Below, one piece after another: positions 63,871-64,000 of a stretch of DNA of 64,000 nt. Origin of the DNA: Aquimarina sp. Aq107 (GTDB lineage: Bacteria > Bacteroidota > Bacteroidia > Flavobacteriales > Flavobacteriaceae). Where the stretch lies: assembly GCF_943733665.1 (NCBI RefSeq), contig NZ_OX030782.1:392001-456000 (forward strand), in the 5' to 3' direction. A program made the position numbers and the translations under genes. Under the pieces are notes generated by a model. It made no database searches. It worked only from the letters and a program-made list of their open reading frames with translations, and was not told the origin of the DNA. Numbering within the stretch: the stretch's first letter is position 1; the number at the start of each line of letters is the position of its first letter.

Positions 63871-64000
63871 ATGATAAAGAAGATATTTTTAGCAATTATT
63901 TTAATAATAACAGTTACTCAGTGTGCAACCAAAGATTCATCATCAATAAAGATAAACTCTGAAGAAACAATTTCTGTCCGACCAAAATTAGTTGTAGGGA
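63871..64000 (+). CDS. PafA-like alkaline phosphatase family lipoprotein, 5' end only
   Basis: The first 43 codons, cut by the window edge. A lipoprotein signal with lipobox VTQC near residue 17 is followed by a Ser-rich linker and RPKLVVG. In flavobacteria that segment usually continues as the start of a PafA-type alkaline phosphatase/phosphodiesterase domain (KLVVGIVVDQMRYDY). The call rests on that short stretch and the signal only. Confidence 0.55.
   Translation, partial: MIKKIFLAIILIITVTQCATKDSSSIKINSEETISVRPKLVVG

Noticed and set aside
1..64000. CRISPR arrays, tRNA and rRNA genes, insertion sequences
   Set aside because: I found no regularly spaced repeats, no cloverleaf with CCA-type end, no rRNA segment and no transposase in any frame listed or read.

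Overview
The window looks like a chromosomal piece of a low-GC marine-type Bacteroidetes of the family Flavobacteriaceae. Three things point there: gldJ, porU and porV (gliding and type IX secretion); the conserved run gldJ-murF / porU-porV-cdd-pdhA-pdhC; and several -7 boxes of the Bacteroidetes form TAnnTTTG. An Aquimarina-like genus is a guess from the style of the proteins, not a proven assignment.

Positions 1-37,764 hold most of a hybrid NRPS/PKS gene cluster, all on the + strand. Its left end lies outside the window and its right end is marked by a perfect 10-bp terminator. The core order is: A-PCP end of an NRPS (partial), PKS (KS-AT-KR-ACP), NRPS, PKS (KS-AT-KR-ACP), NRPS, a CmlA-type di-iron beta-hydroxylase, NRPS, a stand-alone condensation-like protein with a degraded active site, an outer-membrane TonB-type receptor, a type II thioesterase, a FOXRED2-like flavoprotein, a SyrD/PvdE-type peptide ABC transporter, a final NRPS (C-A-PCP-C), a secreted serine hydrolase with four C-terminal membrane helices, a 51-residue Cys-rich ORF, and a Sfp-type phosphopantetheinyl transferase.

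Manual reading of the adenylation pockets gives Ser (DVWHISLIDK), Asn (DLTKIGEVGK), an unassigned code (DSACIAEVWK) and Gly (DILQLGMIWK). Both AT domains carry HAFH (malonyl-CoA) and both PKS modules carry only a KR. The backbone is therefore predicted as X-[C2, beta-OH]-Ser-[C2, beta-OH]-Asn-?-Gly, with beta-hydroxylation of a PCP-bound residue. There is no integrated thioesterase, so the terminal C domain is the release candidate. Protein ends suggest a docking code: three upstream proteins end in a short K-x-I/V-x-I-like tail and each precedes an NRPS with a TubC-type N-terminal docking domain. The two NRPS proteins that feed a PKS instead end in an acidic tail. Transporter, flavoprotein, receptor and periplasmic hydrolase together suggest compartmentalised maturation like that of pyoverdine or prodrug systems; this is inference.

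From 37,900 to 64,000 the content is ordinary flavobacterial chromosome: mscS, a DUF2652/SRPBCC protein, murF and gldJ (minus), porU, porV, cdd, pdhA, pdhC, nudK, an M28 peptidase, an SDR, small membrane or lipoproteins, a DUF4349 lipoprotein and a VWA lipoprotein behind near-identical leaders, a SprT-like protein, manC, a DUF389 membrane protein, an MlaFE-like lipid transporter pair (minus), and the first 43 codons of a PafA-like alkaline phosphatase at the right edge.
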